A stretch of DNA of 5,451 nt from Clostridia bacterium (lineage in GTDB: Bacteria; Bacillota; Clostridia; Oscillospirales; Acutalibacteraceae): the NCBI GenBank assembly GCA_017381395.1, contig JAFOCH010000019.1:1-5451 (forward strand), in the 5' to 3' direction. The notes below the pieces were generated by a model, which ran no database searches, was not told where the DNA came from, and was given only the letters and a program-made list of their open reading frames with translations. Below, one piece after another: positions 1 to 5,451 of this stretch. Numbering within the stretch: the stretch's first letter is position 1; each line of letters starts with the position of its first letter. Position numbers and translations under genes: made by a program.

Positions 1-265
1 AACCGTTTATTCCCACAAAAAAGCATCAGTAACGCCGACGGTCAGCGTATTTCTAAAACGGTTGACGGTGTTACCACCGAGTTTATTTACGCAGGAGACA
101 TCTTAGCCGGTCAAAAGACGGGCGACAATATCCTCATGTGGATATACGATAATAACGGCGCATATATTGGTTTCACCTATAACGGCGTTGAATATTATTA
201 TGTGTATAATTTACAGGGCGACGTTGAGGCAATAACCGATGCATCAAGGTAAGACAGTTTCATAA
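1..265 (+). pseudogene. Rhs/YD-repeat protein, decayed C-terminal fragment
   Basis: The fragment is open from the left edge in frame 1 and reads to a TAA at 250-252. It has the repeat style of Rhs/YD-repeat (wall-associated or polymorphic toxin) proteins: DGQRISKTVDG, TEFIYAGDILAGQ, then YYYVYNLQGDVEAITDAS. In intact Rhs proteins the NLQGDV segment is followed by D-x-x-G-x-x-V and a TYDAWG-like block that starts the core end. Here the frame reads DAS-R-stop. Skipping one base at 247 gives DAS-GKTVS before a TAA at 263-265, which is the expected continuation (DASGK.V). I infer a one-base insertion plus loss of everything downstream. No toxin tip or immunity gene follows. The family call is secure; whether the part to the left of the window is intact cannot be judged. 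The gene probably belongs to the element ending near 560. Confidence 0.75.
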
Positions 266-283
266 GCAAGCCAAAATAATGTC

Positions 284-321
284 AAAACTGCTATTGATTA
301 ATTTTAATCAATAGCAGTTTT
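284..321. terminator. Perfect 17-bp hairpin with T tract, probable terminator
   Basis: The arms at 284-300 (AAAACTGCTATTGATTA) and 305-321 are perfect reverse complements around an ATTT loop. The A-rich start and T-rich end make it a possible terminator in either direction. It lies 19 nt after the last stop of the Rhs remnant. The stem is AT-rich (5 G/C pairs), so it is weaker than the two GC-cored terminators later in the window. Confidence 0.6.
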
Positions 322-374
322 TGTCTTATACTCTTTAAATGTTAAAAAAATTTACAACACCCTATCCCTAATTT

Positions 375-395
375 TTTGTCTAATGGTTTGTCTAA
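375..395. repeat. Paired direct repeats TTTGTCTAA, 12-nt period
   Basis: TTTGTCTAA occurs at 375-383 and again at 387-395, separated by TGG. Short, closely spaced direct repeats about 170 bp from the attachment core resemble arm-type binding sites of tyrosine recombinases. The repeat is seen directly; the role is inference. Confidence 0.45.
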
Positions 396-560
396 GGATT
401 TTGCAAAAGGGGCGATTTTTCAGGATTTTTAAAAAATCTCTTATTCATACGGGAAAGGGAAGGGAAAACCCTTTAATACTGCGGTTTTTATCGATTTTCT
501 GTCATGATTAAAAGTAACTGATTAGGGGCGAACGTAAGCATACGAAACCAACCACATATC

Positions 561-617
561 ACTCGAAATCAGTTGTACCTCACGGTACCGTGGGTTCGAA
601 TCCCACCCACACCGCCA
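561..617 (+). other. 3' half of tRNA-Ser(CGA): truncated tRNA, putative attachment site
   Basis: The segment contains a complete 3' half of a class II tRNA. The anticodon loop CTCGAAA is at 562-568, with anticodon CGA. The 3' anticodon-stem strand TCAGT is at 569-573. A long variable arm follows, with GTACC 575-579, loop TCAC and GGTAC 584-588. The T arm is GTGGG 590-594, TTCGAAT 595-601 and CCCAC 602-606. The 3' acceptor strand CCACACC is at 607-613, discriminator G at 614 and encoded CCA at 615-617. The matching 5' acceptor strand (GGTGTGG), D arm and 5' anticodon-stem strand (ACTGA) are absent upstream; pairing across the loop fails after A561-T569. This is therefore not a functional tRNA. 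The long variable arm, G73 and CGA anticodon point to serine. The best explanation is the distal att half-site of an element that integrated at the anticodon loop of tRNA-Ser. Confidence 0.8.
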
Positions 618-620
618 ATA

Positions 621-654
621 AAAAAAGCAGTAGGTTTTCGCCTGCTGCTTTTTT
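621..654 (+). terminator. Rho-independent terminator of the tRNA-Ser locus
   Basis: The 14-bp stem runs from 621-634 (AAAAAAGCAGTAGG) to 641-654 (CCTGCTGCTTTTTT), with one T-G wobble and loop TTTTCG. It starts 3 nt after the tRNA CCA and ends in six T. It is probably the native terminator of the tRNA gene whose 3' half precedes it. Confidence 0.85.
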
Positions 655-679
655 GTATAAAAAAATTCCTCAAAAAATA

Positions 680-708
680 TTGACATATCCGAGTGAAAGT
701 ATCAAAAT
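680..708 (+). promoter_or_regulatory. Probable sigma-A promoter for the permease
   Basis: A consensus -35 box TTGACA lies at 680-685, followed after exactly 17 nt by CAAAAT at 703-708 (4 of 6 matches to TATAAT). It sits between the tRNA terminator and the permease ribosome binding site AGGGG (741-745), which gives a leader of about 40 nt. The perfect -35 box and spacing are the main support. Confidence 0.6.
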
Positions 709-754
709 AAGTGAATGTGTTTATTTTGTACGAAAAAAAGAGGGGAAATGGAGA

Positions 755-1897
755 ATGATTAGCGGTACAAAAGCAGCGTCGATGCCCGACAACTGCCTTC
801 ATTTTATAAAGAAAAATGCAGTTATGTGTATTGCGCTGATGGCGGCAATTATCACAAGCGTAATTATTCCGCCGAGCAAGGAATACGCGGGATATTTCGA
901 TTTTAGGACCCTGACCTGCCTTTTTTGCGTGCTTGCGGTTGTCTGCGCGTTAAAGGACATCAATTTCTTTTATATGCTTGCCAGAAAGGTCGTACAGCTT
1001 TTTAAAACGGCCAGAATGAGTATACTTGCGCTGGTTTATATAACATTTATCGGCTCTATGCTTATCGCAAACGATATGGCACTGCTAACCTTTTTGCCAC
1101 TCGGATACTTTGTGCTGACCACGACGGGAAAGCAAAAGTATATGGCGTTTACCTTTATTATGCAGAATATTGCCGCCAATTTGGGCGGAATGCTCACCCC
1201 GTTTGGCAATCCGCAGAATCTGTATTTGTATTCAAGGTATGAAATTCCCAATCTCGAATTTATGCGAATTATGGCACCGCCGTTTATACTTTCGGTTGTG
1301 TTAATCACACTTTGCTGCTTTGTTTTTACAAAGGCCGAACCGCTGAAACTTGCCGATGAAAAGATCGTCCTCAGCCCCAAAAGAACTGCCTTGTATTTGA
1401 CCCTGTTCGCTCTGTCCATTTTAATAGTTTTTCGCGGTGTACCATATTGGATTGGGCTGATTATCATTCCTAGTGTGCTTATCTTTGCCGACATAAAGGC
1501 GCTTAAAACGGTTGACTACGGCCTGTTGTTTACCTTTGTATTTTTCTTTGTTTTCGCAGGGAATATGGCACGAATCGACGTGGTCAGGGAGCTTTTTTCC
1601 TTGCTTCTGGATAAAAGTACGTCGCTTTTCAGTGTTGTTTCCTGCCAGTTTATCAGTAACGTGCCGTCGGCAATTCTTTTGTCGCAGTTTACGGGCAATT
1701 ATGCCGATTTACTTGTCGGCGTAAATATCGGCGGAGTGGGTACGCTTATTTCGTCGCTTGCGAGTTTGATTACCTTCCGCGAGTATGTAAAGCACAATCC
1801 GGGTAAAACCGGCTATTATATCGGGATGTTTTCCTTGTTTAATTTCGGCTTTTTAATTATTCTCACCGGTTTTACGTTTTTAATGAAATCATTTTAA
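755..1897 (+). CDS. ArsB/NhaD-SLC13 superfamily permease (citrate/anion transporter-like)
   Basis: This is a 380-residue polytopic membrane protein with about 10 hydrophobic segments, acting in the cytoplasmic membrane. Hallmarks of the ion transporter superfamily are present in both halves. The first half has IANDMALLTFLPL at 104-116 and NLGGMLTPFGNPQN at 142-155. The second half has FISNVPSAILLS at 299-310 and VGVNIGGVGTLISS at 321-334. These paired re-entrant-loop motifs form the substrate and cation site in the family. Substrate cannot be read from sequence: dicarboxylate, citrate, arsenite or Na+/H+ exchange are all known in relatives, and no ars or cit neighbour is seen. The start at ATG 755 is chosen because AGGGG (741-745) lies 9 nt upstream. 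The frame stays open back to a GTG at 590, but that stretch is tRNA and terminator sequence. The gene stands alone, with its own promoter and terminator. Confidence 0.88.
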   Translation: MISGTKAASMPDNCLHFIKKNAVMCIALMAAIITSVIIPPSKEYAGYFDFRTLTCLFCVLAVVCALKDINFFYMLARKVVQLFKTARMSILALVYITFIGSMLIANDMALLTFLPLGYFVLTTTGKQKYMAFTFIMQNIAANLGGMLTPFGNPQNLYLYSRYEIPNLEFMRIMAPPFILSVVLITLCCFVFTKAEPLKLADEKIVLSPKRTALYLTLFALSILIVFRGVPYWIGLIIIPSVLIFADIKALKTVDYGLLFTFVFFFVFAGNMARIDVVRELFSLLLDKSTSLFSVVSCQFISNVPSAILLSQFTGNYADLLVGVNIGGVGTLISSLASLITFREYVKHNPGKTGYYIGMFSLFNFGFLIILTGFTFLMKSF

Positions 1898-1901
1898 TAA
1901 A

Positions 1902-1931
1902 AAAAGCAGTGGATTTTTGTCCGCTGCTTTT
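1902..1931 (+). terminator. Rho-independent terminator after the permease
   Basis: The 12-bp stem runs from 1902-1913 (AAAAGCAGTGGA) to 1920-1931 (TCCGCTGCTTTT), with one T-G wobble and loop TTTTTG. It begins 4 nt after the permease stop codon and separates the permease from the ATP synthase operon. The 5' arm resembles that of the tRNA terminator at 621-654. Confidence 0.85.
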
Positions 1932-1955
1932 AATATATATAATCTAGCAAAATTA

Positions 1956-1984
1956 TTGAATTTTTGAAATAACCGTGTTAAAAT
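1956..1984 (+). promoter_or_regulatory. Probable sigma-A promoter of the atp operon
   Basis: The -35 box TTGAAT (1956-1961) and the -10 box TAAAAT (1979-1984) are separated by exactly 17 nt, and TGT at 1976-1978 gives an extended -10 (TGnTAAAAT). It lies 25 nt after the permease terminator and about 43 nt before the atpI start, the only place an operon promoter fits. No operator or riboswitch-like structure is seen in the leader. Confidence 0.7.
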
Positions 1985-2026
1985 AAATATGTATGTTTTT
2001 TTGTTATAAGTAAAGGGTTGGTAGAT

Positions 2027-2413
2027 TTGAAAAAGGTTGACTCAACTATTATTAAAGAAACTATGTTCGTAGCATCGGTAACGCTTGTTCTCAGCGCGCT
2101 TATGCAGTCGGTTTTTCTCATTATTGGCAAATGGGACTACACCGTTTTACTTGGTAATTTGCTCGGCGGTGTCGCCGCTGTGCTCAACTTTTTTATAATG
2201 GGATTGACGGTGCAGTCGGCACTCGGGATGGACGTAAAAGATGCAAAGAGCCGAATGAAACTTTCACAAATGCTGCGCAACCTATTTATGTTCATTGTCG
2301 CAGTTATCGGCTATGTTGTCCCTGTTTTTAACCTTATCGCAGTAATTATTCCTTATCTTTTCCCGCGTATCGCAGTAGGTATGCGTGCAATTTCAATCAA
2401 AAAGCAAAATTGA
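2027..2413 (+). CDS. atpI: ATP synthase subunit I (AtpI), TTG start
   Basis: This 128-residue membrane protein has four hydrophobic segments at about 11-34, 38-63, 83-98 and 100-118, with a basic linker (KDAKSRMK, 71-78). Length, topology and position as first gene before atpB fit the ATP synthase I family. AtpI is not part of the working enzyme; in Na+-type synthases it is known to help assemble the c-ring, and Mg2+ uptake has also been proposed. There is no ATG near the beginning. Two in-frame TTG codons, at 2018 and 2027, are possible. I prefer 2027 (MKKVDSTIIKE) because AAAGGG at 2012-2017 then has a 9-nt spacer, while 2018 would sit directly against it. The stop is 6 nt before atpB. The poor start codon fits low expression relative to the structural subunits. 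Confidence 0.85.
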   Translation: MKKVDSTIIKETMFVASVTLVLSALMQSVFLIIGKWDYTVLLGNLLGGVAAVLNFFIMGLTVQSALGMDVKDAKSRMKLSQMLRNLFMFIVAVIGYVVPVFNLIAVIIPYLFPRIAVGMRAISIKKQN

Positions 2414-2419
2414 GGTGAT

Positions 2420-3319
2420 ATGAAATTGAATAAAACAAGCCGCAAATTTAAGATACTGGACGCTTTTTATATCACGATGATGATTCTGCCGATTGTTTTC
2501 GGCATAGTCCTTCAGGTGCTGACAAAGCCGCTTTCCGAAGGAATCGCCATCACGGGAGCAAGGGTTTTCTTCACAATCCCGATGCCTGTTCAGGATTTCC
2601 CCGTCACCGAATCGCAGGTTAATTCGGCGATAGTGCTGGTCGTAATATTCTTTTTCTGCCTGTATATAACCCACGGCATGACCAAAAAGATTGACTTAAA
2701 GCGTCAGCATTTAGCCGAACTGATTGTCGAAAAGGTCGATTCACTTGTAAAAGAGAATATGGGCGAATATTTTATGGGCTTTGCACCTTTTATCATCGCA
2801 ATTTTGGCCCTTTCGGCGTTTTCGAGTTTGTTGACCCTTTTCGGTTTATATCCGCCAACGTCCGACATCAATATTGTCGGTGGCTGGGCAATACTAGTAT
2901 TTTTCCTTATCACATATTATAAGATGAAGTGTGGCCCCATAAACTATTTAAAGGGATTTGCCGAACCGGTTGCACTTCTTGCCCCGATAAACTTTATCAG
3001 CGAATTTGCAACCCCGATTTCGATGGCGTTCCGTCATTACGGTAACGTGCTTTCGGGTACGGTAATTTCGGTTTTGCTCGGCTCCGCGCTTGCCGGCCTT
3101 TCGTCGATGCTGCTCGGCAGTTTGCCCGGTTTCCTCGCCGATATCCCGTTGTTTCAGATGGGTATCCCGGCGGTGTTATCAATCTATTTCGATGTGTTCA
3201 GCGGATGCTTGCAGGCGTTTATTTTCGCCATGCTGACCATGATGTATGTCGGCGGAGCATTCGACCTTGAAACCTATAAACAGAAAAAAGCACAAAAAAG
3301 TGCAAAAAATAAACAGTAA
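2420..3319 (+). CDS. atpB: F-type ATP synthase subunit a
   Basis: This 299-residue polytopic protein is the Fo stator channel that carries ions to and from the c-ring. Family marks are YPPTSDIN (144-151), the FRHYGN block (204-209) with the essential arginine R205 (E. coli aR210), N209, and the C-terminal LQAFIFAMLTMMYVGGA (264-280) with Q265 (E. coli aQ252). Other polar channel positions differ from E. coli: T214 lies where E219 would be and D258 where H245 would be, if the spacing is carried over. R205 to Q265 spans 60 residues against 42 in E. coli, so the loop between the last two helices is long. The C-terminus is a lysine-rich tail (KQKKAQKSAKNKQ). ATG 2420 directly follows GAGGTGAT, which overlaps the atpI stop. 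A TTG at 2426 would have more usual spacing, so the start could be two codons later. Confidence 0.93.
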   Translation: MKLNKTSRKFKILDAFYITMMILPIVFGIVLQVLTKPLSEGIAITGARVFFTIPMPVQDFPVTESQVNSAIVLVVIFFFCLYITHGMTKKIDLKRQHLAELIVEKVDSLVKENMGEYFMGFAPFIIAILALSAFSSLLTLFGLYPPTSDINIVGGWAILVFFLITYYKMKCGPINYLKGFAEPVALLAPINFISEFATPISMAFRHYGNVLSGTVISVLLGSALAGLSSMLLGSLPGFLADIPLFQMGIPAVLSIYFDVFSGCLQAFIFAMLTMMYVGGAFDLETYKQKKAQKSAKNKQ

Positions 3320-3329
3320 ATTTTTTTAA

Positions 3330-3632
<303 letters not shown>

Positions 3633-3651
3633 TTATAGCGGAGTGATTTAA

Positions 3652-4164
3652 ATGCAAACATTAGACGTAATTTCGGTCAATTTATGGCAGATGCTCGTTT
3701 CACTCGTAAACCTTCTTCTGCTGTTTTTGATTGTAAAAAAGTTTTTATACAAGCCGGCGAAAAAAATGCTCGACGCCCGTCAGAATGATATTCAAAGCGA
3801 CTATGACGCCGCAGCCGAAGCAAAAGAGCAGGCAAATTTGGATAAAATTAAATATGAAGAAAAGCTGCAATCGGCAAAGGTTGAGGCCGACGAGGTTATC
3901 AAATCGGCAGTAAACATCGCAAATGAACGCGAAAAGGAAATCATCGCCGAAGCAAAGGTAAAGGCAGACGGAATCATCCGCCAGGCCGAAAATGATGCTA
4001 TCCTCGAACGCAAAAAGGCCGAGGATGCGGTTAAAAAGGAAATCGTCGAGGTTTCATCTCTGCTCACCGAAAAGGTGCTTGAAAGAGAGGTTTCTGCTGA
4101 AGATCATCAGCGTTTCATCGATTCATTTATCGAAAGCATAGGTGATGAAAATGATACAGACTGA
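3652..4164 (+). CDS. atpF: F-type ATP synthase subunit b
   Basis: This 170-residue peripheral stalk protein has one N-terminal membrane helix (about 11-29), the junction motif KKFLYKPAKKMLDAR (29-43), and then a long charged, Ala/Glu/Lys-rich helix (about 44-140) of right-handed coiled-coil type ending in an acidic tail. It dimerises and holds F1 against subunit a, with the C-terminal part binding delta. GGAG (3640-3643) precedes the ATG by 8 nt; the gap after atpE is 19 nt. Length is normal for the family (about 160-170). Only one b-type gene is present between atpE and atpH, so this is the homodimeric form and not the b/b' pair of cyanobacteria. The end overlaps the start of atpH by 14 nt. 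Confidence 0.95.
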   Translation: MQTLDVISVNLWQMLVSLVNLLLLFLIVKKFLYKPAKKMLDARQNDIQSDYDAAAEAKEQANLDKIKYEEKLQSAKVEADEVIKSAVNIANEREKEIIAEAKVKADGIIRQAENDAILERKKAEDAVKKEIVEVSSLLTEKVLEREVSAEDHQRFIDSFIESIGDENDTD

Positions 4165-4681
4165 ACGTGAATATGCAGAAGCTTTGTTCACCCTTGCGGA
4201 CGAAGAGAATGCAGTCGAGGAATATCTCGATTCGCTCGTCACATTAAAGCAGCTTTTTGACGAAAATCCCGATTATATCGAGTTTCTCAATTCACCCGCA
4301 ATTCCGCTTGGCGAAAGAATTGCGTCGATCGACGAAGCATTCGACGGCAGAATGCCGCAATACGTGGTTTCTTTTATAAAGGTGCTTTGCGAAAATGGAA
4401 AGATGCGAACGGTTTTGCTCTGCATCGACGAATTTGATATACTCGCGAGGTCCTTTTCAAATCGAGCTATTGCTACCGTTTACTCGGCGGTTGAGCTGAG
4501 TGACGAGCAAAAGGACGCAGTTTGTAAAAAGCTCGAAACCCTCACGAATAAGAGGATAGATCCCATTTATATTATTGATGAATCACTTATAGGCGGAATG
4601 AAAATCGAGGTCGACGGAAAGACCTTTGACGGAAGCATTAAGCACCGCCTCGGCGAGATTAAGGATGTGATGAACTCATGA
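4151..4681 (+). CDS. atpH: F-type ATP synthase subunit delta (OSCP)
   Basis: This 176-residue soluble subunit links the b stalk to the top of the alpha/beta hexamer. The N-terminal helical domain starts with [11 protein letters not shown] (6-16). The C-terminal signature [20 protein letters not shown] (143-162) is the classic delta/OSCP motif, followed by KHRLGEIK. The length equals that of E. coli delta (177). GTG 4142, ATG 4145 and ATG 4151 are all in frame. I choose 4151 ([11 protein letters not shown]) because AGGTGAT at 4140-4146 then lies 4 nt upstream, whereas the earlier codons sit inside that site. This gives a 14-nt overlap with atpF. The last codons overlap atpA as ATGA. Confidence 0.94.
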   Translation: MIQTEREYAEALFTLADEENAVEEYLDSLVTLKQLFDENPDYIEFLNSPAIPLGERIASIDEAFDGRMPQYVVSFIKVLCENGKMRTVLLCIDEFDILARSFSNRAIATVYSAVELSDEQKDAVCKKLETLTNKRIDPIYIIDESLIGGMKIEVDGKTFDGSIKHRLGEIKDVMNS

Positions 4682-5451
4682 ACAGACCCGAAGAAATCAG
4701 CAATATAATTAAAAATCAGATAAAAAATTATAATTCCAAAATCGATATGACCGAAACGGGAAAGGTTATTCTCGTCGGTGACGGAATTGCCCGCGTTTAC
4801 GGACTTCGCAACTGTATGGCTAACGAGTTGCTCGAATTCGAGGACGGTAGCTTCGGCATGGCACAGAATTTGGAGGAAGAAACCGTTTCTGTCGCCGTCC
4901 TTTCGGATAAGAATAATCTCCGCGAGGGCTCGACGGTCACCCGCACAGGAAAGGTTCTCTCCGTCCCCGTTGGTGAAAAACTGCTCGGTCGAGTTGTAAA
5001 CGCACTCGGTGAGCCCATCGACGGAAAGGGACCGATTGAATATAGCGGTACCAGACCCATCGAATCAGAAGCACCCGGCATTATCGAAAGAGAAAGTGTA
5101 AACGTTCCTCTCCAAACAGGTATCAAGGCAATCGACAGTATGATTCCTATCGGCAGAGGTCAGCGTGAGCTTATCATCGGCGACAGACAAACGGGTAAAA
5201 CCGAAATCGCCATCGATACTATTATCAATCAGAAAAATTCCGACGTTATCTGTATCTACGTCGCAATCGGACAAAAGAGCACGTCGGTTGCCCAGCTTGC
5301 AAGCGAGCTTCTTCGCAACGGAGCTATGGAATACACCATCATCGTTTCGGCAAGTGCGTCCGAAAGTGCGCCCTTGCAGTATATTGCTCCGTACAGCGGC
5401 TGTGCTATGGCGGAATATTTCCGCGAGCAAGGTAAGGACGTCCTCATCATT
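4678..5451 (+). CDS. atpA: F-type ATP synthase subunit alpha, N-terminal half (runs off right edge)
   Basis: 258 codons are present with no stop; a full alpha subunit is about 500 residues. It forms the non-catalytic nucleotide sites of the F1 hexamer. The start [15 protein letters not shown] is the usual delta-contacting N-terminus. A beta-barrel domain covers about 25-93 ([11 protein letters not shown] at 33-43, [14 protein letters not shown] at 103-116). The nucleotide-binding domain follows, with Walker A GDRQTGKT at 168-175 (K174, T175) and the alpha-specific Gln171. [14 protein letters not shown] (194-207), [16 protein letters not shown] (226-241) and the strand DVLII at the edge, leading to Walker B, are all canonical. 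The ATG overlaps the atpH stop (ATGA at 4678-4681). The only Shine-Dalgarno match is a weak AAGGA at 4661-4665, 12 nt away, so translation is probably coupled to atpH. Confidence 0.97.
   Translation, partial: MNRPEEISNIIKNQIKNYNSKIDMTETGKVILVGDGIARVYGLRNCMANELLEFEDGSFGMAQNLEEETVSVAVLSDKNNLREGSTVTRTGKVLSVPVGEKLLGRVVNALGEPIDGKGPIEYSGTRPIESEAPGIIERESVNVPLQTGIKAIDSMIPIGRGQRELIIGDRQTGKTEIAIDTIINQKNSDVICIYVAIGQKSTSVAQLASELLRNGAMEYTIIVSASASESAPLQYIAPYSGCAMAEYFREQGKDVLII

Larger units (their letters stand above)
266..560. other. Gene-free right end of the putative integrated element
   Basis: No convincing coding frame is present on either strand. The stretch holds the perfect hairpin at 284-321, paired 9-nt direct repeats near 375-395, repeated AGGATTTT words at 395-402 and 422-429, a near-palindromic GATTTTTAAAAAATC at 424-438 and a purine-rich run around 451-467. 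It ends where tRNA-like sequence starts at about 561. A repeat-rich, gene-poor zone of this kind is typical of the end of an integrative element, but none of these words can be assigned to a known integrase from sequence alone. Confidence 0.5.

Noticed and set aside
281..438. CRISPR-like repeats in the left region
   Set aside because: The repeats are only 8-9 nt, with irregular spacing and no spacer pattern.
530..617. A complete tRNA-Ser gene ending at 617
   Set aside because: No GGTGTGG acceptor strand, D arm or 5' anticodon-stem strand exists in the 90 nt upstream.
590..754. N-terminal extension of the permease from GTG 590
   Set aside because: The extension would translate the tRNA T arm, the terminator and the promoter, and has no ribosome binding site at its start.
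569..802. Minus-strand open frame ending GGVGGIRTHGTV
   Set aside because: It is the reverse complement of the tRNA T arm and terminator, a well-known source of false proteins with a GGIRTHG-like motif; it has no ribosome binding site or family match.
1036..1494. 152-codon minus-strand frame inside the permease
   Set aside because: It lies antisense to conserved transporter motifs, with no ribosome binding site and no recognisable domain; it is a shadow of the real gene.
2393..2674. Minus-strand frame over the atpI/atpB junction
   Set aside because: It covers the start of atpB in antisense and has low-complexity charged sequence with no family resemblance.
5065..5430. 121-codon minus-strand frame inside atpA
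   Set aside because: It is opposite the canonical alpha-subunit nucleotide-binding domain and is explained by codon bias of atpA.

Overview
The window looks like chromosomal DNA from a Gram-positive, low-to-mid GC anaerobe of the class Clostridia, most like the Oscillospiraceae/Ruminococcaceae. This is inferred from strong GGAGG-type ribosome binding sites, TTGxxx/TAxxxT-like promoters, TTG starts, the style of the ATP synthase proteins and the gene order. No species can be named from the sequence alone.

Region 1 (1-560) looks like the right-hand end of an integrated element. It holds the decayed end of an Rhs/YD-repeat protein gene, a perfect 17-bp hairpin, a pair of 9-nt direct repeats and otherwise no genes. 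It stops abruptly at about 561, where the 3' half of a class II tRNA begins. The half starts at the anticodon loop and is best read as tRNA-Ser(CGA). It keeps the 3' anticodon-stem strand, long variable arm, T arm, 3' acceptor strand and CCA, but lacks the 5' half. This is the expected far-side attachment-site remnant of an element that integrated into a tRNA-Ser gene. The original tRNA terminator still follows it.

Region 2 (655-1931) is one transcription unit: a promoter, a 380-residue permease of the ArsB/NhaD-SLC13 (ion transporter) superfamily, and a terminator closely resembling the one after the tRNA half.

Region 3 (1956-5451) is the start of an F-type ATP synthase operon in the order atpI-atpB-atpE-atpF-atpH-atpA (I, a, c, b, delta, alpha), with its promoter. 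atpA runs off the right edge; gamma, beta and epsilon would be expected beyond it. The genes are tightly packed, with 6-25 nt gaps, a 14-nt overlap at atpF/atpH and an ATGA overlap at atpH/atpA. Together they encode the a, b and c subunits of the membrane motor, the AtpI assembly factor, the delta stalk subunit and the first half of the alpha subunit.

The most interesting protein-level signal is in the c subunit. It has two carboxylates in the ion site, Glu30 in helix 1 and Glu63 in helix 2, in a setting resembling Na+-binding c-rings. This matches the two-carboxylate rotor type described for Fusobacterium nucleatum and suggests a Na+-coupled enzyme. I found no undescribed defence or mobile system inside the window. 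The tRNA-Ser junction does imply that an integrative element lies to the left.
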